From Byssochlamys sp. IMV 00236 (Eukaryota > Ascomycota > Eurotiomycetes > Eurotiales > Thermoascaceae), in NCBI GenBank assembly GCA_001931875.2, contig MSJH02000815.1, positions 576,597 through 640,596 on the forward strand: DNA of 64,000 bases, in the 5' to 3' direction. Each line of letters begins with the position of its first letter. Within the stretch, counting starts at the first letter, position 1. Below the pieces are notes generated by a model that saw only the letters and a program-made list of their open reading frames with translations, was not told the DNA's origin and did no database searches. Shown in pieces: positions 8,455 to 18,734 of this stretch. Made by a program: the position numbers and the translations under genes.

Positions 8455-11400
8455 CTATGGACGTCTTAGCTTACCTCTAGACCTGCGACGACCACGAGTG
8501 GTGCTGCGCGTCGCCGGGAGATGGTGTTGGTGGTCTCTCCGTTTAGGACGTTGGCTTCCGGAAGCCGAGATGAGAGGACTAGCACCATTATCAAAGTACC
8601 CAGAGACGGTTGGTGTGTCCGTAACGGATAGAGAGTCTGCTACAGAGGTCCCATATCGTTTTGCTCTTTTGTTTCTTGGACGCTCTGGTGTTTTTATTGC
8701 GGCACCTTTCTGGATGTTGCTCTCCATTAATGTAGTAGACCCTTTCAGAATGCCTTTCGGCGCTTCTCCGCGCTTGATCCGATAATTTGCTTCTGACTGG
8801 TTATGGATAGGAGATTCGCCATTCCGGCTCGCGGAAACAGAAGGCGAGTCCACGCTGGTGAGGCTGTCTTGTGTTAGCTGTCCTCTAGATTTCCGTTTGA
8901 TACCAGTCTTTTTGGTAGCAGCTGGGTCAAGTCTAGACTTCGTCTCTCCATCTCCTTTGAGATTAGGTGCATTCTGCTCTTCTCTCCTCGGCGTTTGTTT
9001 TCCTGCTACATGATGGTGATCGAGGGCCGCAGCACTTTTGTCTGGCATATGCTTCCCAGTTATTTCCTTTTCGGCATCGTGGGCGGATTTTGCGGTGCTG
9101 ATTTCCTTTCCGGCGGCCAATGTGTAATGCCCCTCCTTTTCTGATAAACCTTCCTGCGGCGTAGAAGGTAACTGGATTCTGATATCGCTCAAGCTCTCGC
9201 TTGGTGAACAAGGGACATGAGTGATCGCATTTTGAACATGGGAGAAAGGAACTATGGAGCTTGGAAGACGTCTAGAAGAGCCGTCAGCCGGGCCGCTGGC
9301 AGATACTTGGGCTTGAAATGTCACATGTGGGCTCGGAGACGTATGGCCACTCGCATGGACACTTTCAGACCGATAAACGACCTCTGTGCGGACAAACTCC
9401 CTGGACTGTATATCTGTGGCCTCGTTCAGTGATTTTATCATGCCCTATTCAGAACAGTCAGGCGAGATTCTTTATCTTACCGTTGGAAATATGGCGAACT
9501 TTCTCCTGTCGTGTATTCGGTGTTTTTTGTACTCGAGTATCGAGCATCTCGTTCAACCGCCCCTCAATGATCGGCCATGAGACCTGAGGAGGATTCCCGG
9601 ACTCGATGATACCCAATTTCTGGAGGACTGATTCTCCTTCCTTCTTCCATGATTCCGATTCTTGGATCCTGTGGAGAAGTGAATGCATCTCTGATTTGGC
9701 CCTGGCCTTTCCCGACTCGAGTGCACTTTTCGCCGATTCTGCAGTAACGAGTCTTTCTGATACGGACCTAATTTCACCCTGTGCCCCTGATAGTTGTCCT
9801 TCTAGGACATCAATTCTTTTCTGTAGTTCCTCAGAATTCTCCACAGGCCTTCCTTCTGTACCTGCACCGGCTTCTTGCCCTGGCATTCCTTGTTGCCTAT
9901 ACTCCCCTAGTTCCGTCTCTAGTGATACGGCTCGAGCCTCACATTCAGCTAGTCTGTGCTGCAGATATCGTATATCTTCTTCCCTTGCAGCGAGCTACAT
10001 AATTGTCAGTAAGGCCCATCCGTCTGTGTTGGGGAAAACCGACATTTTCCTCCATCTCTCTTTGTTTCACGCTTGATTTATCTTCTGATTGGGACTAAAC
10101 AAATCAGTCTATCTTCTCTTCTGACTGAACGTCCAACTTACAATGATAGCTTTCAACTCGCTGATTGTTTGCTCCAGCTTTTGTGCACCCGTCTGTAGAG
10201 CAGTCTTCTCCTTTTGTGCTCGATGGAGTTGCTGCTCAAACTGAGCCTTGATTTTGTCTCGTGCTATAACGCTTGCTCTCCCCAGTTCTTCGCGAATTTT
10301 TGCTTCCATGTGGCACATCTCATCTTTCAAAGTCGCCTTCTCACGTTCGAGTTGTTCAAGGCGCTCCTCAGCATTTGCTGTGTTCAATCTCGTCTCAACT
10401 AACCCCTGCTGCAAAGTTTCTATCTGAGATTCCTTGTCCTTTATCGATTCAAGCGCTTCTGTAAGTGCAGCAGACGTGGTTTGAAGCTGAATCTGGAGTT
10501 CTGGTACCGTGGGAAACATATCCTCTCTGCTTTTGATAGCGGCATCGTTCATCTCCCTCTCGCAGTCTGCAAGGCTTTCCTTTAGTCTCATCGACTCTCC
10601 TGTGAGCTCAGTCTCTCTTAGTTTAAGCTCCTTTGTTATTTCTCGAAGCTTTAGAACAGTCTCTTCTGATGTTTTCAGTTTCTCTTCAAGTCTTCCTTGA
10701 CGTTCCCGTGCATCTGCAAATTCATGCGACGTAATGAGAGAAGAAGACATGACATCTTCCACTCTTTGTAGCTGTCCATGCATCTCGGTACTGATCACAT
10801 TCTGTATTTCCTTAGTAATGTCGAGATTTCCAACCGAATTGGTCACAAGCGCCTCTAGACTATGAGATATAAGAGCAAGTCATCACCTGAGGATCTCATG
10901 TATTACCTTGATATCTGAGTAGCAAGTGATTGGTTCAGGTCTCGAATGTCAGACTTCTCTACTGTATTCTTCTGAAGCAGGACGTTCACTGATTCTAAAC
11001 ATTCTTGTAGCACGGGAGGTATGGCGGACTGAAGGATATCCTGCGAAGATTCCCACCTTTGCTTCACATGCTCAATGGCAGTATCTAGTCTACCTAGAAC
11101 CTGCGATTGCATGTCTTTCGTGAACTTCAGCTGAAGGCTATGCTCATTTGCTGAAGATTGTATATATCGTTCAAGCTTCGAGACGCGCCTCTGCTCATAA
11201 AGGAGCCGGTCATGGTAATAGGATGTCTTATCCTGTGCTGAACGTAAAGCCTGCGTCATAACATTGAAGTCTGCTGTAATTGCGGCGACATGTGCGGGCT
11301 GCTGACTGACTTTGCGGGAAGCTTGATCAATGTTCACTTTTATTTCATCAAGGCACTTTACTAACTCGCTTTTCTCTTGGAGTAGTCCCGCTTCTGTTCT

Positions 11401-13161
11401 CTTAAGGTCATTCGCCTCGTCTCGCAGAATCTTGAACTCCTTTCCCAGGCCGTTGAGGACACGTCTTAACTTGGAGAGTTTCATTTTCCAATGTTCCGAC
11501 TGGCGTTTCCTAGTGTCGATTTCTATTTCCTGCTCTTCTTGTCTGGAACGACACTGCTCCATCTGGGCCCTCAACGACTGGTTCTCCTCGCTTAGCTCAA
11601 CTATATCTGATTTCATTTGCTCTCTTAAAGCAGAATTACTTGCTTCCTGCTCCTCTCTTTGACGAAGTCTCTGGATCAGAAGGTAGAAGAGATCTTCTTC
11701 CGACGGCCGTGAGTCGTCGTTCGAGAGAATAGGAGATTCCCGCCGTGAACCTCCGACTCTAGATCGCTGCTTCTTTCGATTCTTAGTAACTTTGTATTTT
11801 CGAGTCGTCAATGGTGTTGGCAGCACTGGCCCACCAGCGGTCTCGTACTCGCGAGTATGGGTTTTTGAAATGCATTGTTTCTCACTTCTAATAGACTCCT
11901 GTCATATAAAGTCAGTCTTTATTCGCGAGCGGGATCCATAAAGACCCAGAAAATCCAAAGTTCCGCTATCAGCGTCTATGGTTCTTCCAGATATGGCTTG
12001 CATGAGCTGTTCTCCGAATTGTCCGGAAAGGAACCATCCTGCTGACACTTACCGTCTGGTCTTGAGGATCGGTCGCTAGGCAGTATTATATTAGTCTCAG
12101 ACTCTTATTTATAGACTGTAAACTTACTTGAATGTCCCTGTTCCCCGGGTGCATCATCACCATTAGCCCCGGGTCTTTCTTGTGTCAAGCCACCATTTCC
12201 CGTAGCGATCAAAGCTTGGTGCTCTGGTGCACTGTATTCGCGAGCTTGATCAGGCCGTTCTAAAAGTCCATCGGGATTTGGTGATCCATAACTTGCTGCC
12301 CTATTATTGTGTATTATCACTTGGGGATAGGGCATTCGGTTTGGGGCGGCTTGACTTTCAACCAGTCAACACAGATTCAAATGTAACGGACCATATACGT
12401 ACTCATTTCCAGTAGACACGTTTTCGTCTTCCAAAGCTAGGGGCTTCTGTCTCTGTCTTTCTGTTCCGGGATTACTACGCTTCGAGACGTTGGACTGTCG
12501 CCCTGGTGGTGGACGGAACGAGAAGGTAACATCTGTCTGACTAGGGTTTGCATAACCGAAGTCTAGCACGGTTGATCCAGATCTGGAAGGACGCTGAATT
12601 GTAAAGGGCATTTCCTTCTTCGCTCCTGATGGCGTAGCTGTGAATGGCACCGTGTTCTTCTCGATAATTTTCTTTGATGTTGGGGATAGTGCATCATCAC
12701 CGACTTGCGACATATGAAATAGTAGTTCATCCTCTTCGGAATAAGCCAGTTGAGATACTGAATTATCCTCACTCTGGATAGCAGGGCGATTACCGGCTAA
12801 CGATGATTCTGATATCGCCTCTTTGCGGACTGACGACTCCATTTCCCAGATATCACCGACTAGGTACACTAGGAATGGATAGAATTGCCTTAAATGAGCC
12901 GACGCGATCCGGCCTGAGATGAAACCAAGTAGCTCGTGAACATGGACAACTGGCTCGAGATATTTGTCTGGACAGAATGCAACGATCAAGAAAAACAAGA
13001 ACCTCTCGGGCTCCTTTTAAGGGAGATCCAATATTTAGACAATATCAGTTGAAATTTAGAGACCAAGGCCGTGGCTTTGCCTGCTCTGTTGTGAGGACTC
13101 GATGAGAGAACCCTCTGGATAAAAGAGCAGAGGTGGACGCAGGAGGTGGCAGGGCGGGCAT
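8455..13161 (-). CDS. large coiled-coil protein of unknown family, 1373 aa, nine exons
   Basis: I assemble nine minus-strand exons in continuous frame: 13161-13081, 13013-12403, 12300-12128, 12075-12053, 11898-10907, 10859-10142, 10094-10044, 9994-9481 and 9413-8455. The first intron uses a GC donor and the fourth exon is 23 nt. Residues 1-70 form a compact Leu/Phe/His-rich region (HVHELLGFISGRIASAHLRQ). Residues about 90-300 are low-complexity and polar. Residues about 345-1040 are long heptad-rich coiled coil with breaks. Residues 1055-1373 are disordered and basic, with two copies of a DSL.SVDSPSVS-type motif, each behind a Lys/Arg cluster. This head-rod-basic tail layout is typical of spindle, centromere or synaptonemal-complex proteins, but no family was recognised. 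The splice model is well supported by frame; the start exon less so. Confidence 0.75.
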
Positions 13162-13720
13162 ACATGATCTAGAAAAGGAAGGTACCCACTAACATTTGCC
13201 CACCGGGCTCGCAGGCGCCCTTACTACTTGTATTACACCATGAGGCAGGAGTATCTATCCTGGTGCACTAAGACGCTTATTATTAGAGAGGAAAGCCCAG
13301 ATAAATTCTGTATATTGCACCGCTACACTCATCAACAGACTCGATATATCCCACCTTGTCTAGTAAATGCACTTCTCGTATGGTATCACGTAACCCAATA
13401 CATCCGTTACTCAGGTTGTAACGCTGAACCCACGATATTGCTCTCTTTCTCTAGGGTGTGAGAACAGAAAGGCCGATTTTATTGGCAGAGGCACGGTGGA
13501 CAAAGCGTAACAAAGTCTGAATAAAGATCCAAACTTGGCATCTTGTTATGATGCTTCCCATTGTCGAGGATCGGGGCCAGACGTATTTAACTAATCGCCA
13601 TCCAAGCACGCTGAAATCGCAGGACACCTTTGCGGTACCAAAGGCCAGAAAGCCACGTCTAAACTTCTCTCCTTGAGAGGTATTAGTACAGATTGTCGGT
13701 TTGGGAAATGGAGTAGTAAC
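13162..13720. promoter_or_regulatory. upstream region of the coiled-coil gene
   Basis: This interval follows the LSB5 stop and precedes the start of the coiled-coil gene, both on the minus strand. A plus-strand frame (13228-13461) shows no protein-like features. No clear promoter motif was seen. Confidence 0.4.
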
Positions 13721-15219
13721 CTACCAAGTAGGCTCGGGATTTTCAACAGCGGGTGTGCGGATAGCATTCCTATCGCCGAAAGGATTATTTTCGTCGTCAC
13801 TATCGTCAGGCTCCGACTCCGTCTGTGTCTCGCTACGACCACCTGGAGAGTTCCGGAAGGCAGATGAAGAGGTGGTATTAAAGGATAGACTAGTAGGCCT
13901 GGGCGGCCGGGGCGGTGCTTTGTCGAAGACCAATCCTGCAAACCCTTCGCTAAGATCCCTGTCGCGCGTCGGCGAGTAGCTACTTCTCGTAGGCGATGAA
14001 TATCCCTCGAGAGCGCCATTCTCATCACTGTCCGAATCATAGTCAACGCTCTTGTCCAGGACCTCAAAGGCCATTAGCGCAGTGACAAGCTCTTCGTTGG
14101 CATGGATGAGACCTCCCAAAAACTCCTCGCTCTCGACGTGCTGGATGTAGCGCAATATTTGTCGTCTAAGTTGCTTGCATAACTCAAAGCGGTTCATCAC
14201 TTCGGGGTCATCGCTCACTCGCTGACTTTCGCGATCCACCAGTCTAAGAGCGTTCAATAGGTTTGTACCGGCTACTGACGCGGCAGCGATCGTCTGCAGA
14301 ATCTCAGGTTTCTCCTTTTCGAGGTTGAACGGCCGGCCTCTGGTGTTCCTTTTGTCCTTCTTCTTCGAAGAGCTCAATAGACTGGATTTGCGTGTGTGTG
14401 AAGACGAGGTCGGTTTCGGACTAGTGAGTATCGTTGATGGTCCGTCTCTAGCCGAGACAGATACAGAATGACCCATTGGTGGTTCATCTCCTGTCTCCCT
14501 CAGGACTTTCGCTTGCGCCTGGCGTGCGGGTTGTTTACGCTGCGGCAGCTGCTTATAGAGAGCTGCCACCCGCTCCATACCTGGAGTGTTTTTGTAGGCG
14601 GCGGCCCATTGCGCAAACAGTTGCTTGCATTTCGCTTTAACCTCGACGTCCGAAAGAGAATCCGTAGCAGCGATGCGCAGTCTTTCGAGCAGAGGTTCAT
14701 CTGCAAAGCCACGCAGGAACCGTTCTCCTGCATTCTGGATTAGAAAATCTAGGATAGTAAGAGCCCGTAGTTGTCGATGAACATTTCCGTACTTGCTGTT
14801 TCTCCAAGTTAACGATTTGGCGCAGCATTCCAGAGCACCAGGGGAACTCACAGCTTCTTGCGGAGAGCCCTACTCGCCTCCGTCGGACCGCTGCTTTGTA
14901 GACGCACTACTTCGATGAGATCGACAATTCCACTAGAGTCATCAACCTCATATTGCTCGCTAGTGAGACGTTCAATCTGCACTGTTATAGCGGAGTACGG
15001 TTTCTGGGAGAGTAGGTATTAGTCATGGTCCTGTGTATGTATACGCAGTGAAGATAAAAAGCGGAAATCGCAGTTGCAGGATGAGTTCGTCTTCAAGAGT
15101 GAGATACAAGCAGGGCTGATGTAGAACACACCCTGTTTTTGGTGTTTTAGGGACTGAAATGGTGGTATCAATCACACGGATAGAAATTCTGTGATGGGAC
15201 TCACCGATGCTGAGAACAT
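13721..15219 (-). CDS. lsb5: VHS and GAT domain protein LSB5 (endocytosis/actin)
   Basis: There are three exons, 15219-15205, 15003-14852 and 14795-13721, giving 413 residues that begin MFSASKPYSAITVQIERLTS. The first exon is only five codons and the first intron is 201 nt. An N-terminal VHS-type superhelix (residues about 1-150, including RQLRALTILDFLIQNAGERF) is followed by a Ser/Lys-rich linker, a GAT-type three-helix segment (about 215-310) and an acidic tail. The tail carries an NPF motif (ENNPFGDR), which EH-domain proteins bind, and ends in PEPTW. Yeast Lsb5 binds Las17/WASP, Sla1, ubiquitin and Arf3 at sites of endocytosis, and the same role is expected here. The gene is head to head with MET22. 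Domain order and terminal motif make the call firm. Confidence 0.9.
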
Positions 15220-15967
15220 GATTGATAACTAACGTGCCGGCGTTCGTTACCGACTAATAATATAATGTCGTACAATCGTTCAAGTAAATTATTCGAGAAT
15301 CGCCCTTATAACAGGAAGATAGCAGGATATCGCGATAGATCCGATATAATTCGAATTATAACTTTGGCTTCTGTGACCCAGTTCACAGACACTGGTATAT
15401 GGAAGCAGATCCAGTGATATTTAAATGACTGCAAAGTTGTAACTTTGATAATGGATGTGTCAAGAGTCAGAACCCATTCAGTCACTCGTGCATGTCAAGC
15501 GTTCTTGGCGTGTAGACGAAGCCGCGCTGAGGTGGTGTGCAAAGTGTCACTTCTCAAAAGGGAATGACAGTAGGCAAGCCTTTCCAATCACCACATAAAG
15601 GCCTCTCACTGAGTGTATACACCGTGGGACTTTAGCGGACGTGAAAGTACAATAGAGGATGAAACACAGATGAGTTGATATCAACCACTTGGACAAAGCG
15701 TGCTCGTGACTGCCCCTCTCCAGACTAAATGGCCCCAGTAACCAGTTCCTGATGGCCGGCTTGGATAGGCTTAGGGCGGGGCCGATGGCCCGGTATCGTG
15801 ACGTCTCCCACTCGAACGGTAAGTTACAGATAGACAGGTAGGCAATTATTATTTACATGTACTGTACCAACTGACTACCTACCTATATTACTGCTTCTTC
15901 GAAAACAAGAGCCCATTGATTCTCAGTGTATATCCCCAGTTTTGTCCATCCTTCAATTTTAAGCTAC
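15220..15967. promoter_or_regulatory. divergent promoter region LSB5 / MET22
   Basis: A 748-bp spacer separates two divergent genes. It holds a CRE-like GTGACGTC element near 15797 and a run of TACCTACC-type repeats near 15870. No TGACTCA or CACGTG site was seen on the MET22 side, in contrast to the MET10 promoter. Confidence 0.45.
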
Positions 15968-17209
15968 ATGTCAGCCCGCTCCGCGCGTACCAAGCCATCT
16001 TCACGCAAGGGAAACAACGTTGTTGCCAAGTTAGTTATCTGCTCCACTCTCATCCTGGCTCTAAGCGTTCTCATTAGGTTCCGTTCTCGCCTGGGCCTTT
16101 TCTCATCCCACTTCCCCTCCTCTACTCCTACAATACAAATCGCAAAGATGTCGTACCAGAAAGAGCTTCGTGTGGCCGAACTCGCGGTCCAGCGAGCGAC
16201 ACTCCTAACCCAAAAAGTCTTCCACGAGAAGGCCAAGGGCACTCTATCCAAGGATGACAAGTCTCCAGTCACCAAAGGCGATTTCGGTGCGCAAGCCCTG
16301 ATCATTCAGGCCATCCGCAAGAACTTCCCAGACGACGAGATCGTTGCTGAAGAGGAGGCCAGTGAATTGCGCCAGGACAAGGCCTTGAGTGCCGAGATCT
16401 GGGACCTGGTCAAGGACATCAAGTTGGAGGATGCTGAGAGCGACAGTCTGCTGGGTGGACCGTTGCCCAGCGAAGAGGCCATGCTGGATATTATTGACCA
16501 GGGAAAGAGTGCAGGTGGACCGAAGGGCCGCATCTGGGCCTTGGACCCCATTGATGGCACCAAGGGCTTTCTGAGAGGAGGCCAGTATGCGGTCTGCCTC
16601 GGTCTTATCGAGGATGGAGACGTCAAGGTTGGAGCAATTGGCTGTCCCAATCTCCCCGTTGATGATACTGCGCCGCTTTCTGCCGATATTGGTGGACAGC
16701 AGACCGATGACTCTGGAAAGGGAGTCCTCTTTGCTGCTGTGAAGGGTGCCGGTGCAACCAGCCGACCACTATCAGACGGGGCTCTCTCTCCTAGCAAGCC
16801 TATTTCCATGAGGCCTGTCCCTGATATTTCGCACGCTGTCTTCTGTGAGGGAGTCGAAGCCGGACACTCCTCCCAGGGTGACAATGCTGCTGTGGCTCAG
16901 CGCCTGGGAATCACCTCACCGAGTGTGCGACTGGACTCGCAAGCGAAGTATTGCTCCATCGCCAGAGGAGCGGGAGATATCTATCTACGTCTGCCTGTCA
17001 GACAGGACTACCAGGAAAAAATTTGGGACCACGCAGCTGGGGATCTCATTGTCCGCGAGGCCGGTGGCAAGGTGACGGACATCCATGGCAAGCCCCTCGA
17101 CTTCAGCAAAGGCAGGACCTTGGCTGTAAACAAAGGAGTCGTCGCCGCTCCAAAGGCCATTCAGGATCAAGTTATCGATGCAGTGCAGGTGGTCCTTAAG
17201 CTGAAATAG
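15968..17209 (+). CDS. met22: 3'(2'),5'-bisphosphate nucleotidase MET22/HAL2
   Basis: This single-exon enzyme dephosphorylates 3'-phosphoadenosine 5'-phosphate (PAP) to AMP, clearing the inhibitory by-product of sulfate assimilation; it is Mg-dependent and inhibited by lithium and sodium. Signature motifs are present: an EEEAS acidic site, WALDPIDGTKGFLRGGQYAV (the lithium-sensitive phosphatase motif) and WDHAAGDLIVREAGG. Two in-frame starts exist. ATG 15968 gives 413 residues with a basic N-terminus and one hydrophobic segment (LVICSTLILALSVLIRF). ATG 16148, in a better context (purine at -3), gives 353 residues starting MSYQKELRVAE, matching the length of yeast Met22. I list the longer frame; the short form may be the main cytosolic product. 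Confidence 0.93.
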   Translation: MSARSARTKPSSRKGNNVVAKLVICSTLILALSVLIRFRSRLGLFSSHFPSSTPTIQIAKMSYQKELRVAELAVQRATLLTQKVFHEKAKGTLSKDDKSPVTKGDFGAQALIIQAIRKNFPDDEIVAEEEASELRQDKALSAEIWDLVKDIKLEDAESDSLLGGPLPSEEAMLDIIDQGKSAGGPKGRIWALDPIDGTKGFLRGGQYAVCLGLIEDGDVKVGAIGCPNLPVDDTAPLSADIGGQQTDDSGKGVLFAAVKGAGATSRPLSDGALSPSKPISMRPVPDISHAVFCEGVEAGHSSQGDNAAVAQRLGITSPSVRLDSQAKYCSIARGAGDIYLRLPVRQDYQEKIWDHAAGDLIVREAGGKVTDIHGKPLDFSKGRTLAVNKGVVAAPKAIQDQVIDAVQVVLKLK

Positions 17210-17338
17210 ATTATCTCAGAGCGGTTACTTGGTCGATGGCGTGTAAATACCCTCTAAAAGTACATTGATACCAATGAACAGAAGAAAACCATGCTTAGAT
17301 AGATATACATGCGCCAGAAAATAGACAAAATAATAAGA

Positions 17339-18218
17339 TCATTTGATCTTCTTGGCCTTCAAGCGGATTGTCTCCCCATTCACGAAAATACCCTTTCCCT
17401 TGTACGGTTCAGGCTTCCTCCAGGCTCTGATCTCTGCCGCAAACTGTGTAACAACTTCCTTGTCTACACCTTCCAGCAGAATGCGCGTCGGTTGCGGCGT
17501 ACTGGCTTTCACGCCCTTCGGGATAGGCAATTCAATTGGGTGAGAGAATCCAACTTTGAGGGAGACGAATTGCTGGCCAGGGTATTCGGCAGTAACGGTT
17601 GTAGCTGTCGATTCAATGGAAGCTCTGTAACCCACACCAACCAAACTCAGAATGCAGACATGGCCTTCTGAGACACCGAGAATGTAGTTTTGCAAATGTG
17701 CTCGAATTGTCCCTATTCATTAAAGCTGTTAGAGCCGGGCACCGGAACAGTGCAGATTAACAACGTACCCCACATAGCACGTTGATGGGCGAGAGAAGGG
17801 TCTGCAACAGTGAGGGAAGCTTTCTTCTGTGCTTCATCATGGGCAACATTGAGGAAGGTCGGAATCTTAAGAGTCATCTCGCCTGGCGTAGCATAACGCG
17901 TTAGTAACTGGAGAGCTCCGAGGACAGCATGAGCAGCATACCTAGTGGCCCCTTCACCTGGACTGCCGTCTTAGGGATATCCTTCGCTGATCTTCCACGA
18001 GTCTGTGCCTGCGGCAGATCAATAAAATTCAGGGACACATCTGGAGGTATCGATATCGGGGCACCGCCGACACGAGATTGCGCCGGAGATGTTGTCGAGA
18101 AACATTGTGCCCGCAGCGGTTGTGAAAAGGCAGGAACGAGAAACGAGGGGACTGCATTGTTCCGGAGAGGGTCCCGCATCAGCTGCCTGAAGCAGCTCCG
18201 CGATACTGCGCACGACAT
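17339..18218 (-). CDS. mrpl6: mitochondrial large-subunit ribosomal protein uL6m, 254 aa
   Basis: There are three exons, 18218-17942, 17882-17769 and 17712-17339, with introns of 59 and 56 nt. The N-terminus (MSCAVSRSCFRQLMRDPLRN) is basic and hydroxylated, as expected for a mitochondrial presequence. The mature part contains the two L6 repeats: the first around GEMTLKIP and the second around LVGVGYRASIE, GFSHPIELPIPKGV and the C-terminal signature RKPEPYKGKGIFVNGE. The family places it near the sarcin-ricin loop of the mitoribosome. It is transcribed divergently from KAR5 across 516 bp, and a TCACGTGA palindrome lies about 100 bp upstream of its start. Confidence 0.95.
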
Positions 18219-18734
18219 GGCTGCTTATGTTGCCGGAAACACTTTTGTATTCCGATCTCGAATCTCGAATTTGTCCCCCGGGCCGGAGATATGATTGTCC
18301 AAATGCAGCTAGAATCATGATCACGTGACTATGTCCATACTGCCTTACAATATCCTCACCACTGCTATTTTCAGCAATTGCCGTCTTCAAAATTGCTTTT
18401 CCGTGATTTTGTAGCGTGTGGTATAAGCTCATAATGTGAAGCAACCCTCACTAGTGTGAGTGCTGAGCAGCTGATAGCCGTCTCTCAACTGAGCTGTGAT
18501 CCCGTACTCGTCTACACTCTCCTCCTGAAGACTCATCCTTGCTCTCCTCCCAGCGACCGTGGAGAGATTGACCATCTGCCCAATTCTACTCACTCAAGAG
18601 CATATATTTCCCTCGTGGATTGGATTTCCTTGATACAGTTGATTATACTGCCTTAGAGGACGGTTCAGTTGAGATATCTGATTTGCATTTGACTTCATTT
18701 CACTCTAGCCTCTTTGTCCAATCTCGCAATTAAC
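18219..18734. promoter_or_regulatory. divergent promoter region MRPL6 / KAR5
   Basis: This 516-bp head-to-head spacer carries the TCACGTGA palindrome listed separately. Open frames within it are short and unsupported. Confidence 0.45.
18321..18328. promoter_or_regulatory. TCACGTGA E-box palindrome
   Basis: A perfect 8-bp palindrome containing CACGTG lies about 103 bp upstream of the uL6m start and about 407 bp upstream of KAR5. The sequence matches the core bound by Cbf1-type bHLH factors. Occupancy is inferred, not shown. Confidence 0.5.

Noticed and set aside
9414..9480. 36-nt intron ending at the first AG after the 9480 donor in the coiled-coil gene
   Set aside because: It is too short for fungal splicing and shifts the frame. 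The 67-nt alternative with a CTGAAC branch site keeps the frame.
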